A DNA stretch of 64,000 nt from Corbicula japonica (taxonomy: Eukaryota; Mollusca; Bivalvia; Venerida; Cyrenidae), in NCBI GenBank assembly GCA_038501625.1, contig JAZAYU010000185.1, forward strand, positions 868,001-932,000, in the 5' to 3' direction. Shown in pieces: positions 1-11,598 of the stretch. The first letter of the stretch is position 1. Every line of letters begins with the position of its first letter. The notes beneath the pieces were generated by a model. The model saw only the letters and a program-made list of their open reading frames with translations, ran no database searches and was not told the DNA's origin. A program made the position numbers and the translations under genes.

Positions 1-119
1 AAACAATCACTTTACTAAATCAGTAGTTCAACATAACATTGCATTGAACCGGATGTGTTTTGTTTTCATTAGAGGCTGATGTGGTCTTAATCTTGTACTG
101 GAGTAAAATTTTATGCGCA

Positions 120-895
120 CTTGGCGTTTAATTATATTCAATTGCATCAATATTACGTTTCCACTTGGCGCTGTATTAGCGTGGATGTGTTTGGTTCGAT
201 TCTCATGGTGTATAACGAATTCCGAATTCGCCACTTAGTCTAAAATTTAAGTGTCACTTGCCAAGAATGGCATTTGTTCGAAACAAGAAAAGCAACTAGA
301 CTAACATTTTAGCATATTTCATTGCATTTGCTTAAATGCGTCTTGATTTTAAGTTACCGTGAAAATTAGATATTGTATAATTTAAATTTTATCTTGATTA
401 AGATCAGTAGTTATTGGAAGAATAATTTGACACGATTTACACGTGGAATTGGATATATTTTCTACGATTAAAACGATAAGGACGAAGAAAACTTCTTAGC
501 GGAGAATGTAGCATTTTAATTGATTTGGCAAAAATATTTGATTTTAATGGACTGATCTCCCATAACCTGACAAAATGTGAACGCTATATGCGATTCGATT
601 TAGAGAAAAGATTAGCCACTTCATTTAAAAATAATCGAAAAACGCTTAACATTAAATTGATAAGCATGTTGATTTTTTGGACTGCAAATTTAACTACTTG
701 GCGCTGTTAATTTGACTTAGAAATGTTTGATTGCATTAACTTAAATAAGGAGTTGCTTTAAACCCGCAAATTGGCTTAAAATTGAAGTGTAGCATGGTGC
801 TGTTTTGTAATTTGATTTGCTAAGAGAATAGCCGATTGGAATTAGATTGAGGTGTCACTTGGCGCTGTGTAGCCGCTTGGCTGTGTTGGGAAATT
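120..895. repeat. Degenerate copies of the TTGGCGCTGT repeat
   Basis: Scattered short fragments such as 'CACTTGGCGCTGT' (near 160, 695 and 855) resemble the core of the regular array that starts around 900. They look like decayed or partial units on the edge of that array. Between them the sequence is AT-rich, with only short unconvincing reading frames and no gene. Confidence 0.55.
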
Positions 896-899
896 GTTA

Positions 900-1866
900 T
901 GCCGATTGGCGAAGTAGTGCCGATTGGCGCTGTATTTAAATGGAATTGCGTTTTGAAGACTAGCCGATTGGCATGAAAGTGAGTGCCACTTGGCGCGGCA
1001 TTGGTTGTATTTAACTCGATTATCAGGTTAACGATTCGAGTGATAACTCGCCATGTGGCGTGAAATTGAAGTGCCGATTGGCGCTGTAGTGCCGATTGGC
1101 GCTGTGTTATGGAATAGTTTTTTGAAGACTAGCCGATTGGCTTGAAAGTGAATGTCATTTGGTGAAGCTTTGGTTGTGTTCAGTTTGATTATCTGATTCA
1201 GATGATATTCCCCTCCTGGGAGCGAACCTCGCCACGTGGCGTAAAATTGAAGCGCTGAGTGGCGCTGTAGTGCCGATTGGCGCTGTGTTGGAATTGTATT
1301 GTTTTGTGAAAGACTAGCCGATTGGCTTGAAAGTGAATGCCATTTGGCGCTGCATTGGTAGTGTTTAGTTTGATTATCAGATATTGCCCCTCCTGGGAAC
1401 GAACCTCGCCACGTGGCGTAAAATTGAAGTGTCGATTGGCGCTGTAGTGCCGATTGGCGCTGTGTTGGAATTGTATTGTTTAGTGAAAGACTAGCCGATT
1501 GGCTTGAAAGTGAATGCCATTTGGCGCTGCATTGGTAGTGTTTAGTTTGATCATCAGATATTGCCCCTCCTGGGAACGAACCTCGCCACGTGGCGTAAAA
1601 TTGAAGTGCCGATTGGCGCTGTAGTGCCGATTGGCGCTGTGTTGGAATGGACTTGTTTTGTGAAAGACTAGCCGAATGGCTTGAAAGTGAGTGCCGTTCG
1701 GCGCTGCATTGGTAGTGTTTAGTTTGATTATCAGATATTGCCCCTCCTGGGAACGAACCTCGCCACGTGGCGTAAAATTGAAGTGCCGATTGGCGCTGTA
1801 GTGCCGATTGGCGCTGTGATGGAATGAAGTTGTTTTTGTGGAAGACTAGCTGACTGGCTTGAAAGT
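900..1866. repeat. 177 bp tandem array (about five units)
   Basis: The palindrome GCCACGTGGC recurs at 1231, 1408, 1585 and 1762, exactly 177 bp apart; a diverged GCCATGTGGC lies at 1050 (181 bp earlier). Each unit carries two or three GCCGATTGGC-type blocks (inverted CCAAT), the E-box palindrome CACGTG, and the string CCCCTCCTGGGAACGAACCT. The later units are nearly identical, so the array is young or homogenised. No reading frame makes sense through it. Confidence 0.9.
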
Positions 1867-3255
1867 GAGTGCCACTTGGCTCTGGATTGTCTGACTTTAA
1901 TTGTTCTTAATGTAAGCGAGTTAAGTCGAATGTAAAAAGTTGAATAAGATGATAGGAATCTACACAAAGACGTTTAGTTAAATTTTGGCGTTTTCTGTTT
2001 CATTATTTTAACTTTGGGCGCAGATTATTAGCAAACAATACTGGCTGTTTTTCTTTTGCATATGTATAAGATGATGTTATTTTTCTATTCAAGTAGGTTC
2101 TGGATGATAATAGACATTCATTGCAGCAGGCTCGAGGATTCCGGTTGTGCGGCTTGACACGAACCAAGACGAGGATGCAGGAAAGATGGGCTAATAGACG
2201 TTAATGAAATGTTGTCGTTGAAATATAGTATATAGCAATGCAATACGACCATTCCTATTGTACTTGGTGTTTTTATTTCTTTTCCTACCTATGAATTACT
2301 TGAATATGGGATAAATAATTTATTTTCGTTTGAACGCAGTGAATTAGAAAATAAAGGATAATAGCCACATCAAACGGCGTACAAGGTTATTGGTCATTAG
2401 TTATTATTTATAGACTTATCTCGGGTTTGTAAATGTGAAGGCTGCACCCAGTGATAATCGGGGTTTCCCCTGGCGTTTTCCAAATATGATATGAGCGTAA
2501 ACAGTCTAATCTTACATTCCTATTATTATTGTTAACACGCGGACGTGTTAACCTACAAATGTCCTCTAACTTTCAAGCGTCTTTTTATAATTTCGATTGT
2601 TCGCTTTTACAGTACTGAGTTTATCCAGAAACAGTGAAATAATTATATACATTGTGGATTCGCATTATATACATAATGAAATGTCAAATGTAAACTGTTA
2701 AATGGAGGTACGGAAAACACAATTAACATACCTACATTGACAGATGTGAGACATATTTCAGCAATGTTTAGAAATAGAATGTGCAAACTTTAACGACTGG
2801 ATTAAAGCCTCCATATTAAATATCTATAAACACGACAAACTGGTATTGTAAGTAGAGTTTTATGGAACAAATTTGTTATATAAATTTTGTGAGTTTAATA
2901 TTTATATCGTCAAAATATTTCGCTCTATCAAATAAAACGGATAAAAATAAAAACAATTTTAAAAATCGTATTTTTAATACAACAACAACAATATATTTTA
3001 TTGCAACTTATCATTTACATGCCTTAAGCGACTAACAAAAGAAAAAGAACAACTTGTTTCTTAAAATTTTAATTAATAGAAGCATTTATATAGTTCATTT
3101 ACTTCTCGATTAAAAGAACTTAACGTTAATAATATTACATAATGTTATCAAGTCCATTTGTTAGATCGGAGCAAGTTAGGAAAATAAAGGTGAAGAAATA
3201 TATAAACGTTATTAGAGAGGCATTCTTTGAAAGAAAACGCTTAACCGCTCAATAC
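1867..3255. other. Intergenic, no gene recognised
   Basis: AT-rich sequence with frequent stops in all frames. I see no coding pattern, RNA gene or clear repeat here. Confidence 0.5.
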
Positions 3256-3723
3256 CACGGTATGTATCCCAATAATCAACACTCGGAAGACAATGTCAGG
3301 CTCGGAGGATAAGAACGGCTAGAGATTTGGATGAGAGTGCGACAACCGTAAGTATTTTTACTTCTATTTTTTACTTATGGAGATTTAAATCACGTTAGTG
3401 ATTGCAATCGTTCTAGGCTAACATAAGCTCTATAAAACTGCAATGGTTTTTGCAGACAGTCCCTACATTGTGGTGAAAATCACCGAAGAAGATGGAAAAT
3501 TCGACCCATTGCTCAAAATTAAACAATTTTCCATCTGTATTTAGGTATTCGAGTGAAGAAAACATAACTTTTTTATCCTTTACTGTCCCTCTGTTAATAA
3601 ACAATCGCAACATTGTAACACGGTTCGTTAAAAATGAATCTAAATCTTACTTTTTCTGAAGATGTCAAAGCGAAATGGATAATCACTGGCTTCAGTAAAA
3701 TTTGTTAAAGATAATAGGTGGCT
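3256..3723. repeat. Left arm of a ~2.5 kb foldback element
   Basis: This stretch is the reverse complement of 5322-5779 with only scattered mismatches. The outer end begins CACGGTATGTATCCCAATAA and the inner end stops near AATAGGTGGCT. The arm contains a 66-codon frame on the minus strand (3413-3613) whose counterpart is also open in the other arm. The arms differ mainly by substitutions and a roughly 10 bp length difference near the inner end. It could be a long-TIR transposon or an inverted duplication. Confidence 0.85.
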
Positions 3724-5321
3724 CAAACTGAATAATCGCCAGGCTTTTAATTTTATCTTCAGGAAAATGTATCAATACTATGTTTTTTATCATTTATCAA
3801 CTGTGAAATGACGTTAAAACATAAATATGTTCGCCTTTGTCCGTGCGTGTGTGTGTCAACAATGTCTTCAAGCGACACCTCATCTAACAAAATGTTTTGT
3901 GATGAAGGGATTAACATTTGCAGTTCTTTCCTTGACAAATTGTGGTTTCTTTTGCAACCAATAGAAATAACAGATTCAAAATGAGAAATGAAATAAAATG
4001 TTTATTAGAAAAATATTATGAAGAGCCGTCGGCATCATTCTGCTAGATGGATAAAAACTAAAATAAATAAAATAAGTCACCTTTAGTGACTTTTCAATTG
4101 TCTTTTGCCAGAAAAACGTATATTAGAAAATTTTTGTTACAATTTATAGCAATTCGTGATCCACACCAGTATGTACAGGTAACAAAAAACACATCGACAT
4201 CCTTAGACAAGGACCCTCAGAACCGTTTCGCAACTTACTTGTAAAGCTGTGTTTACCTGATGACGGGCCAGCAGTGGCAATCACTACCACGTGTCGACGT
4301 GTGATAATAATAGACAAAATGTCGTAAGAATTGATAAATAAGATTTTAGCGATGTATAAACGATTGGTTATTATTTTTATGTCCCTTTAGCGATTTAAGT
4401 GATATTATGTGATGGTATGTTTCCAAAAGGACCTATAGTCCAGTCATTGTACACATTTACCTACAAAAAAGTTCAACAGAAATTATATTGCTTTTGGTAT
4501 TTAGTATACATAGTTTTGAACAAAATATCTAAAATCTAGAGAAAGCATAGTTTTGAACAAAATATCTAAAATCTAGAGAAAGCAAACAATGGGAAATTAC
4601 AAAATAACGCTTTATCTTCTTAGAATTATTCGTTTAAATGTTGATCTAAATGGGGCGCCATTCAAGCAGTTCTTCTGCAAGTTATATCACTGTTTTTCTT
4701 TTTTTTCTCAATTCAGTAGATTTCTGTGGTTTATAAGCTCTTCAATTTGTTTTTTAATGAGCCTATGTCATCACCTGAGCTACGTCTGCATCCGCGCTCG
4801 ACCTAGTTTTTTGTTTATGTCCATTTTTATCCGAGGTAACCAAGCTATTGCTTTCAACCTTGGCATACATACTTACTATTACTGTAATAAGATGACTGTG
4901 CAGCTTAAGTAACATAACTGTGGCTAGCTTTTGACAGAATTATGGCCCCTTTATGGACCTAGAAACGTGGATAAGTTTTGATCTTAAGTTCCACTTTTCT
5001 CTCAAGTATAAAAAGCTGTTGCTCTTTCAAAATAACAACACTTGCTAATTTTTACAAGCATCACTTTTGTCTAGTACTGGGTGTGTGTATAGAACCAATG
5101 AATGATTTTGAACGTTAACAACTACACGCTGAAAACTAGCAAACTCAGGTTATCTCAAAAAGGCGTAAAACCTGAAATGATATGATATAAAATGATATAT
5201 TGTACATCTAAATAACTTAAGATTACTACAGTGCAAATTTAAATTGTATGACCTTCATTATTACTTAAAAACATTATGATGAAAAGGTAAGTTTGTTCAT
5301 TATCCATACATTTTTTAATGT
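3724..5321. other. Spacer between the inverted arms
   Basis: About 1.6 kb of AT-rich sequence between the arms. A perfect 37 bp direct duplication occupies 4509-4545 and 4546-4582. A 107-codon frame follows at 4589 but has low-complexity hydrophobic composition and no recognisable domain, so I do not call it a gene. No transposase is visible, so if the whole is a transposon it is non-autonomous. Confidence 0.5.
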
Positions 5322-5779
5322 AGCCACCTATTATCTTCACTGAAGCCGGTGATTATCCATTTCGCTTTGACATCTTCAGAAAAAGTAAGATTTAGATTCA
5401 TTTTTACCGAACTGTGTTACAATGTTGTGATTGTTTATTAACAGAGGGACAGTGAAGGATCAAAAAGTTATGTTTTCTTCACTCAACTACCTAAATACAG
5501 ATGGAAACTTGTTTAATTTTGAGCGATGGGTCGAATTTTCCATCTTCTTCGGTGATTTTCACCACAATGTAGGGACTGTCTGCAAAAACCATTGCAGTTT
5601 TATAGAGCTTATGTTAGTCTAGAACGATTGCAATCACTAACGTGATTTAAATCTCCATAAGTAAAAAATAGAAGTAAAAATACTTACGGTTGTCGCACTC
5701 TCATCCAAATCTCTAGCCGTTCTTATTCTCCGAGCCTGACATTGTCTTCCGAGTGTTGATTATTGGGATACATACCGTG
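5322..5779. repeat. Right arm of the foldback element
   Basis: Reverse complement of 3256-3723, ending CATACCGTG at 5779. It carries the plus-strand frame at 5431-5622, which matches the frame in the left arm at nearly every residue. The few differences (K/Q, E/N, K/N, Q/R) leave the frame open in both arms. Confidence 0.85.
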
Positions 5780-5804
5780 AATACATATGTATAAAAAATT
5801 GTAT

Positions 5805-5875
5805 AATTCGAAAGATATACAGGTAAATGGCATGTGAATTTTTCGAAAGAGTACAGAAAAAGGATGGGGAATTAT
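5805..5875 (-). repeat. Isolated inverted units of the 35 bp minisatellite
   Basis: The string TTCGAAAGATATACAGGTAA followed by ATGGCATG is the reverse complement of the unit repeated at 6735-7612. About two diverged units stand alone roughly 900 bp before the array, in the opposite orientation. Confidence 0.7.
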
Positions 5876-6734
5876 TTAAAAGCGGGATCGAAAAATTAAA
5901 AAGCTTTAGTTACAACTAATTTTGGTATCAATTTTACATTTGAAGTCCACAATTTCATTTCATTAAACATATCGGATGACGTAGTGTATAATTTACTTTA
6001 CCTGACATGCAGTTCATGTGATATGCTCTACTTGGCACTGTTTCGTTTGTAGAAAAATAACGAATTCTATTCCGAATTTCAAACTTTTAATCAGTTCGTT
6101 GCGCAACGGAAAACCATTTGCAATAACAATTATCAATATTCACATTTGGAAAATCCAAATAATTTACTTAAACATTTAACAATAAAAACGTTTCTTATGT
6201 AATACCATTTATGTTACCAGTTGGAAATCTCAACTTAACTGTCTTTGCAATTCAGTCCAAGATTGTTGTCAAGATCACCATAGTTACCAAATATTTAGCG
6301 AGTTGACAATTTTACAACCTCTTAATTAAGATTAAGATACTGCGTCTTTGTTACTTTGTCTGGATGTCTTATCTATATACATGTATTAAATGATTATGAC
6401 TGATAATTATTTCTTAATATTTAACAACATAAAGGTAAAACTTTAGAAACGAATTTTCTACTGCATAATACATGTCTTAAATGCAATCAGCTTTATTCAA
6501 AGTCCCGATCGTTCATGTTTAGTACCTGATTAAATGTATTGCACTTCAGTTTTCTCAATATTTATTCTTACCAAGACGGAAATTTAAAACTAGAACTAAG
6601 TATCTTCTTATTTAATTGATACTTTTGTTTAAAAACGTAGCAATTGTTATATGGTTTTATAGTCTTAACCACTCCTTGCATGAATGCACAATTAATGTTT
6701 TTTGTTTCCATTTACCTCTACGTCTCATTTTTTA
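5876..6734. other. Intergenic, no gene recognised
   Basis: AT-rich sequence between the inverted minisatellite units and the main array. No coding signal seen. Confidence 0.5.
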
Positions 6735-7612
6735 AAAATTCCAATGCCATTTACCTGTATATCTTTCAAATAATTCCCATGCCATTCACCTGTATATCTT
6801 CCGAATAATTCCCATGCCATTTACATGTACATCTTTCAAATAATTCCCATGCCATTTACCTGTACATCTTCCAAACAATTCCCATGCCATTTACCTGTAT
6901 ATCTTCCGAATAATTCCCATGCCATTTACCTGTATATCTTCCGAATAATTCCCATGCCATTTACCTGTATATCTTCCGAATAATTCCCATGCCATTAACC
7001 TGTAAATCTTTCGAACAATTCCCATGCCATTTACCTGTACATCTTCCGAAAAATACCCATGCCATTTACCTGTATATCTTCCGAAAAATTCCCATGCCAT
7101 TTACCTGTATATCTTCCGAAAAATTCCCATGCCATTTACCTGTATATCTTCCGAAAAATTCCCATGCCATTTACTTGTATATCTTCCGAATAATTCCTAT
7201 GCCATTTACCTGTATATCTTCCGAAAAATTCCCATGCCATTTACCTGTATATCTTCCGAAAAATTCCCATGCCATTTACCTGTATATCTTCCGAATAATT
7301 CCCATGCCATTTACCTGTACATCTTTCGAACAATTCCCATGCCATTTACATGTTTTCTTCCGAATAATTCCCATGCCATTAACCTGTACATCTTTCGAAC
7401 AATTCCCATGCCATTTACCGGTACATCTTTCTAACAATTTTTATGCCATTTACATTTACATCTTTCAAATAATTCCCATGCCATTTACCTGTACATCTTT
7501 CGAACAATTCTCATGCCATTTTACTTGTATATATTTCGAGTAATTCCCGTGTCTTTTACCTGTATATCTTTCGAATTATTCCCATGCCATTTACATGTAT
7601 ATCTTCCGAATA
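6735..7612 (+). repeat. 35 bp minisatellite, about 25 units
   Basis: Unit of the form CCCATGCCATTTACCTGTAT followed by ATCTTCCGAATAATT, 35 bp long, repeated head to tail without spacers. Variants switch between CTTCC and CTTTC and between TAATT, AAATT and CAATT. Because 35 is not a multiple of three and the unit lacks stops, reading through it gives long artificial frames on both strands (for example 6989-7543 and 7024-7434). These are not genes. Confidence 0.95.
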
Positions 7613-7839
7613 ATGATTACTGGGGTCGCAGTCTATGCAAGAATCTTTGGCAACAATTAGATGAATGTCATAGATTGGACAGAGATGATTAAAAGATTAT
7701 TAACAGATTCCTTTTTACAATACGAGTACAATAAGGTTTCTTTCTTTGTGAATAATGTAACAAGTAACATGTCCTTTTAAAACGAGTAATATACGGAAGA
7801 CACCAAGCTGATATTTTGGATCCTAATAGGCATATCGTG

Positions 7840-7841
<2 letters not shown>

Positions 7842-7890
<49 letters not shown>
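7842..7890. repeat. (TA)n microsatellite, left of the MITE
   Basis: About 24 uninterrupted TA units directly abutting the left end of the inverted-repeat element at 7891. Confidence 0.95.
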
Positions 7891-7892
<2 letters not shown>

Positions 7893-8272
7893 TAAGAAAT
7901 GTGGTAAGTTACGGGTCTAATTTCGATATTACACCTTTATGTGAGGTGCTATAAAGTAATGGGGTATATATGGTACCCCGTAATTTTCAATGCCATTTCT
8001 ATGCATAATCGGACTTCTTAAGTACGATAAACTTTATTCCCGTAACACGGTTTATTATCGAAATTTATTTTCGGTCTATAAAAAAAAACCCGAAATTTTT
8101 TTTTATCATAAACCAAATTTTTATATTACAGCTTATAGTACTTACAAGGTCAGATAGTGCATAGAAATGACATTTAATTAGCGGGGTACCATATGTACCC
8201 CGTAACTTTTATAGAACCACATATATAGGTATAATATCGAAGTAAGACCCGTAACTTACCACATTTCTTAGT
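7891..8272. mobile_element. MITE with ~115 bp inverted repeats, inserted in (TA)n
   Basis: The left end ACTAAGAAATGTGGTAAGTT is matched by the exact reverse complement at 8253-8272. Inverted similarity continues for about 115 bp on each side, including a GGGGTA...TACCCC palindrome in each arm. The core is AT-rich and has no coding capacity. TA repeats on both sides agree with insertion at TA, the target of Tc1/mariner-type and similar transposases, but the family is not certain. Confidence 0.85.
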
Positions 8273-8328
8273 ATATATATACAACCCCTGATTAAGGTTT
8301 ATTACAGAGACCCCATATCTGACGATAT

Positions 8329-8332
<4 letters not shown>

Positions 8333-8411
<79 letters not shown>
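8333..8411. repeat. (TA)n microsatellite
   Basis: About 39 uninterrupted TA units. The reading frame across it (poly Ile-Tyr) is an artefact. Confidence 0.95.
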
Positions 8412-8412
<1 letters not shown>

Positions 8413-8617
8413 TATGAAAACAAATTGGCTGACACACTGGGTCATTGCAAGATTGACTTTATGTATAAAAGATTGTGAATTTTCAAAAGATTTCTTCAGT
8501 ATTTTAAAGGCATTTGAACACCTCGTTAAGTTCTCAGTTCAAAGAACTTAAAACTTGAATATAAAACACCGTAACGTTAACATCCATAATTATCTAATTC
8601 GATTGTTGTACTACATA

Positions 8618-8835
8618 CACTCACTTTAAGTTCTAATTGGTCACCTTTTGTTGGTAATTTTACATGAGAAAGATATTGACTAAATTTTATTTGTAATCAG
8701 TAGCCAAAACAGTCCTCAATTTAAGTTTATATCATCTATTAATTGACTTTGGAACAGTCTTGCGAGAGTTAACCTAAACGTTGCTTAAATGGCATTTCAT
8801 GTAATTGAAGGTATGACAATCCTAGCTGGACATAT
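8618..8835 (-). mobile_element. Partial TA-flanked MITE, same family as 27656-28216
   Basis: It begins TA-CACTC and contains AAGTTCTAATTGGTCAC, then the internal block AATTGACTTTGGAACAGT. Both match the reverse complement of the right half of the element at 27656-28216. The other half is not visible, so this copy is truncated. Confidence 0.75.
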
Positions 8836-10129
8836 TGCTCATGTTACGTTTGCTAATATTAAGTATAGTATTGTAAATGGATGCAAATGCTGTTATCTGT
8901 AAAATTTATCCGTGTTTATCTTTTGAGCGTTTAATAGTGCATGATTTGCATACCTTTACAATATAATAAGGGCCTACATATCGCTTAGCTATGTAATTAC
9001 AATGCTGTTGATACCAAAAATGTTCTCTTACGTATCTCTCCCGCCCATACGTTGTCAACAAAGCAAATTTGAATTGTTTCTTTAATATCGTTGTATACCA
9101 TTTTCAGCATGTTCACTCCATCATTCAACATGTTTTAAACATAATATACTTGATTAACTTATACGATTACATTCAACATTTCAACATCCAGTATTTTCAT
9201 TATTACCACAAGCGTATGCTTACTGTTGTACTACATATTTATAACTTCCCCTCTTTATATAATTTTACCAAATTACCGTGATTTCAGTATTCGATGATGT
9301 CGAAAAAGACTATTGTAAATATTTGTTTGTTTGTTACTGTTTATGAATAAAACATAAAATTACTTCTCTTTTATTCGTCATGTATCCGCTAGCATTTTAT
9401 TCAGATGCAATACGCGTTAATATGACTCTCAGTCCTTCCGTGTATTGTAAATATCCATCTTGCATAAACCATTACAGTATCAATTTCAGGCTAGTCACCT
9501 TACCTTTAAAATTTTCCTTTTTCTTAGCATTCATACTTCAAAGCTGAAGTCCCCGGCACATCACAAAAACATAGCAAAACTAACAAAAGGTGTGGACTAT
9601 TTTGCTGCACTTCATCTATACAATGTACATATTTCTTGTTCAGTTGAAATTTGGCATTCACTGTTCATTGCAACTCGGTTGTAATTCCATTCTTATCATT
9701 ATCTTTATCATAGTATAACGTTAACTGTTAATTGTCACCAAATAAATTATGGAATGATAGTTGCACTTACCTCCTACACACCATATCTTAAAGCCCTTTA
9801 AAGCAGTTTATGATATCACCCAAACACACAAGACCAAATTTCTTTCCCCTTCGACTGTTTGCTTTATTGAATAAAAAAATACTTGGACCTGCTTGCAACC
9901 AGAAACAAATTGGTTGGGGGAGTAAAATACTGTGGTGAAGTTATTGGTTATTGATTTGACAAACATCATCTGATCCAATAGTCGGGTGTTTTAAACATAA
10001 CTCTAAATTAATAGGGAATAATAGGAAAATTCGGATACAAGAGAATTTATTGTAATTAATTGTAACGTGCTAGATACGAGCTAGATATAATTTGTTAACA
10101 ACATTTCACTTTAAAGTTAATATATTATA
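8836..10129. other. Intergenic, no gene recognised
   Basis: AT-rich sequence with short frames (for example at 9069 and 9460) that have no coding character. No repeat stands out. Confidence 0.5.
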
Positions 10130-10565
10130 CATTCACTAAAAGTTCTTATAGATCATCAGTTGTATATATTTACAACGTACGCTAGTTTGGTTTCTTCCTA
10201 ATGTTAAAGCAGTCTTTAATTGAAAGGAGGTAATTATAAAACTGGGTACTTTGAATAGGATTTATTTAAACAAAAATGTTGTTGATTAATAAGATTTAAT
10301 GTTTTTCCAACCGATGAGGTGTCCAGTTAATATAAAACAAACAATTAAGAGCAATCGTCTGGTTGCTTGACCTAAATTTGCATGAAATGCGTTTTTATCA
10401 AAACTGAGTATAACTCTCGCATAACTGTTCCAGAGTCATTTATTACAACATTAAAGCTTTTAAATTGAAGACTGTTGTTGGCGATTGATCACAAATAAAG
10501 AGTTAACTCAATATCTTTCTAACGAAAAAATACGGAATAAAAGTGACCAATAAGAAATGTCTACA
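10130..10565 (+). mobile_element. Diverged MITE copy, same family as 27656-28216
   Basis: Aligns in the same orientation along most of its length with 27656-28216: shared blocks include ACGTACGCTAGTTTGGTTTC-like sequence near the left end, CAGTCTTTAATTGAAAGGAG in the middle and AAAGTGACCAATAAGAA at the right end. The terminal repeats have decayed. No coding capacity. Confidence 0.75.
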
Positions 10566-10734
10566 GTTATGTTTGAGTCAAAAATAATTATATATGCAGT
10601 AAAAGGCTATTTATTCAATGCATCTAGAGCAATAATGATAAATATAGGAATGGTAAAATAAAATAATATAATGGTCATTGACTTAATACATGTAACAAGG
10701 TAAAATGAAGATAATGAAAGAGAGAGCTTACCGT

Positions 10735-11160
10735 GTTTATTAGGTCAAAGTAGAGAGGAAACTAGCGCATGTGTTTATAAGAATATCAATTTCCAATAAG
10801 ACACCACAATCAATTAACGAAAAAGAGAACTCTTCGGGTAACCGCCCATGACCGATGAGCGGAAAAACACTTTGCTATTGGGAGTTTAAACCAGGTTATA
10901 GAGTGCAACAATTTTACAATTGCGCAAACATGTTCTCATGTGTACAAACAAGTACAAGTTGTCTTGGTGAAATAACTCAGTCCCACCCAACAGCTAAAAT
11001 GTATCATGGAAAAGCACACAAATATATAAATCAGAAGAACCTAAAAAAATGCAAAGCATAAAGAATAAACCCTCATAAACTCTTAAACCCCTACCACTGT
11101 CGTGCAACCAGAGTGGTAAGCATAATGATCAACTTTAGATGGGTTAATCACCAGGCATAA
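10735..11160 (-). mobile_element. Retroelement 3' end, inverted copy
   Basis: Its reverse complement aligns with the tail of the reverse transcriptase frame and the 3' region at about 31380-31930: 'GGTTGCACGACAGTGGTAGG', 'TTATTTCACCAAGACAACTT' and 'AACCTGGTTTAAAC' are shared. It has an internal gap compared with the 31 kb copy and a decayed terminal hairpin. It lies about 440 bp upstream of the GTPase gene 1 leader exon. Confidence 0.8.
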
Positions 11161-11598
11161 AGGAGCGCTGTGGAATATCATACTGGTAACCTTTCTTTTC
11201 GAATTAACATGGGTTTTACGAATAACTTTGAGAAACTTACATTGCCTTTAATTTTCTAAAGTTTATAAATGTTATCTCCATTAAAAACTGGCTGTGAAAT
11301 ACTTTGTTACAATAGTGATTTTAAACTTCACATTATTTACTGAATTAAATCTGGGTATCGCCGATAAAACTTGAGTGTTTTAGTGATTTTTACTGACGAG
11401 CGCTGTTTGTAAATGGATAAGCGGGCTAAGTACAGAAAAAGGATAAGCCATTTGCCAACAAAATATGGCACCCCCCCCCCCTTTATTGGTCAACGAGACA
11501 GTCTCGTTTAGCCTGAAAACTAATTCTCAATGAAGCCCAGCAGGGCTTATTAAAATATCATCTTTTTAATTACTTTAATATTTTGTTTATCATTTCAG

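Noticed and set aside
4589..4912. 107-codon frame with hydrophobic stretches, possible membrane protein
   Set aside because: Low-complexity Phe/Leu/Ser content expected from AT-rich DNA; no signal peptide plus domain pattern; lies inside the spacer of a foldback element.
6891..7543. Long reading frames on both strands (69, 184 and 136 codons)
   Set aside because: They are read-through of the 35 bp minisatellite, whose unit has no stops in these frames. The repetitive MPFTCISSEKFPC-type product is an artefact.
6735..7612. Possible CRISPR-like array
   Set aside because: The repeats abut each other without unique spacers, and the genome is an animal's.
8174..8437. 87-codon minus-strand frame
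   Set aside because: Mostly poly Ile-Tyr from the TA microsatellite.
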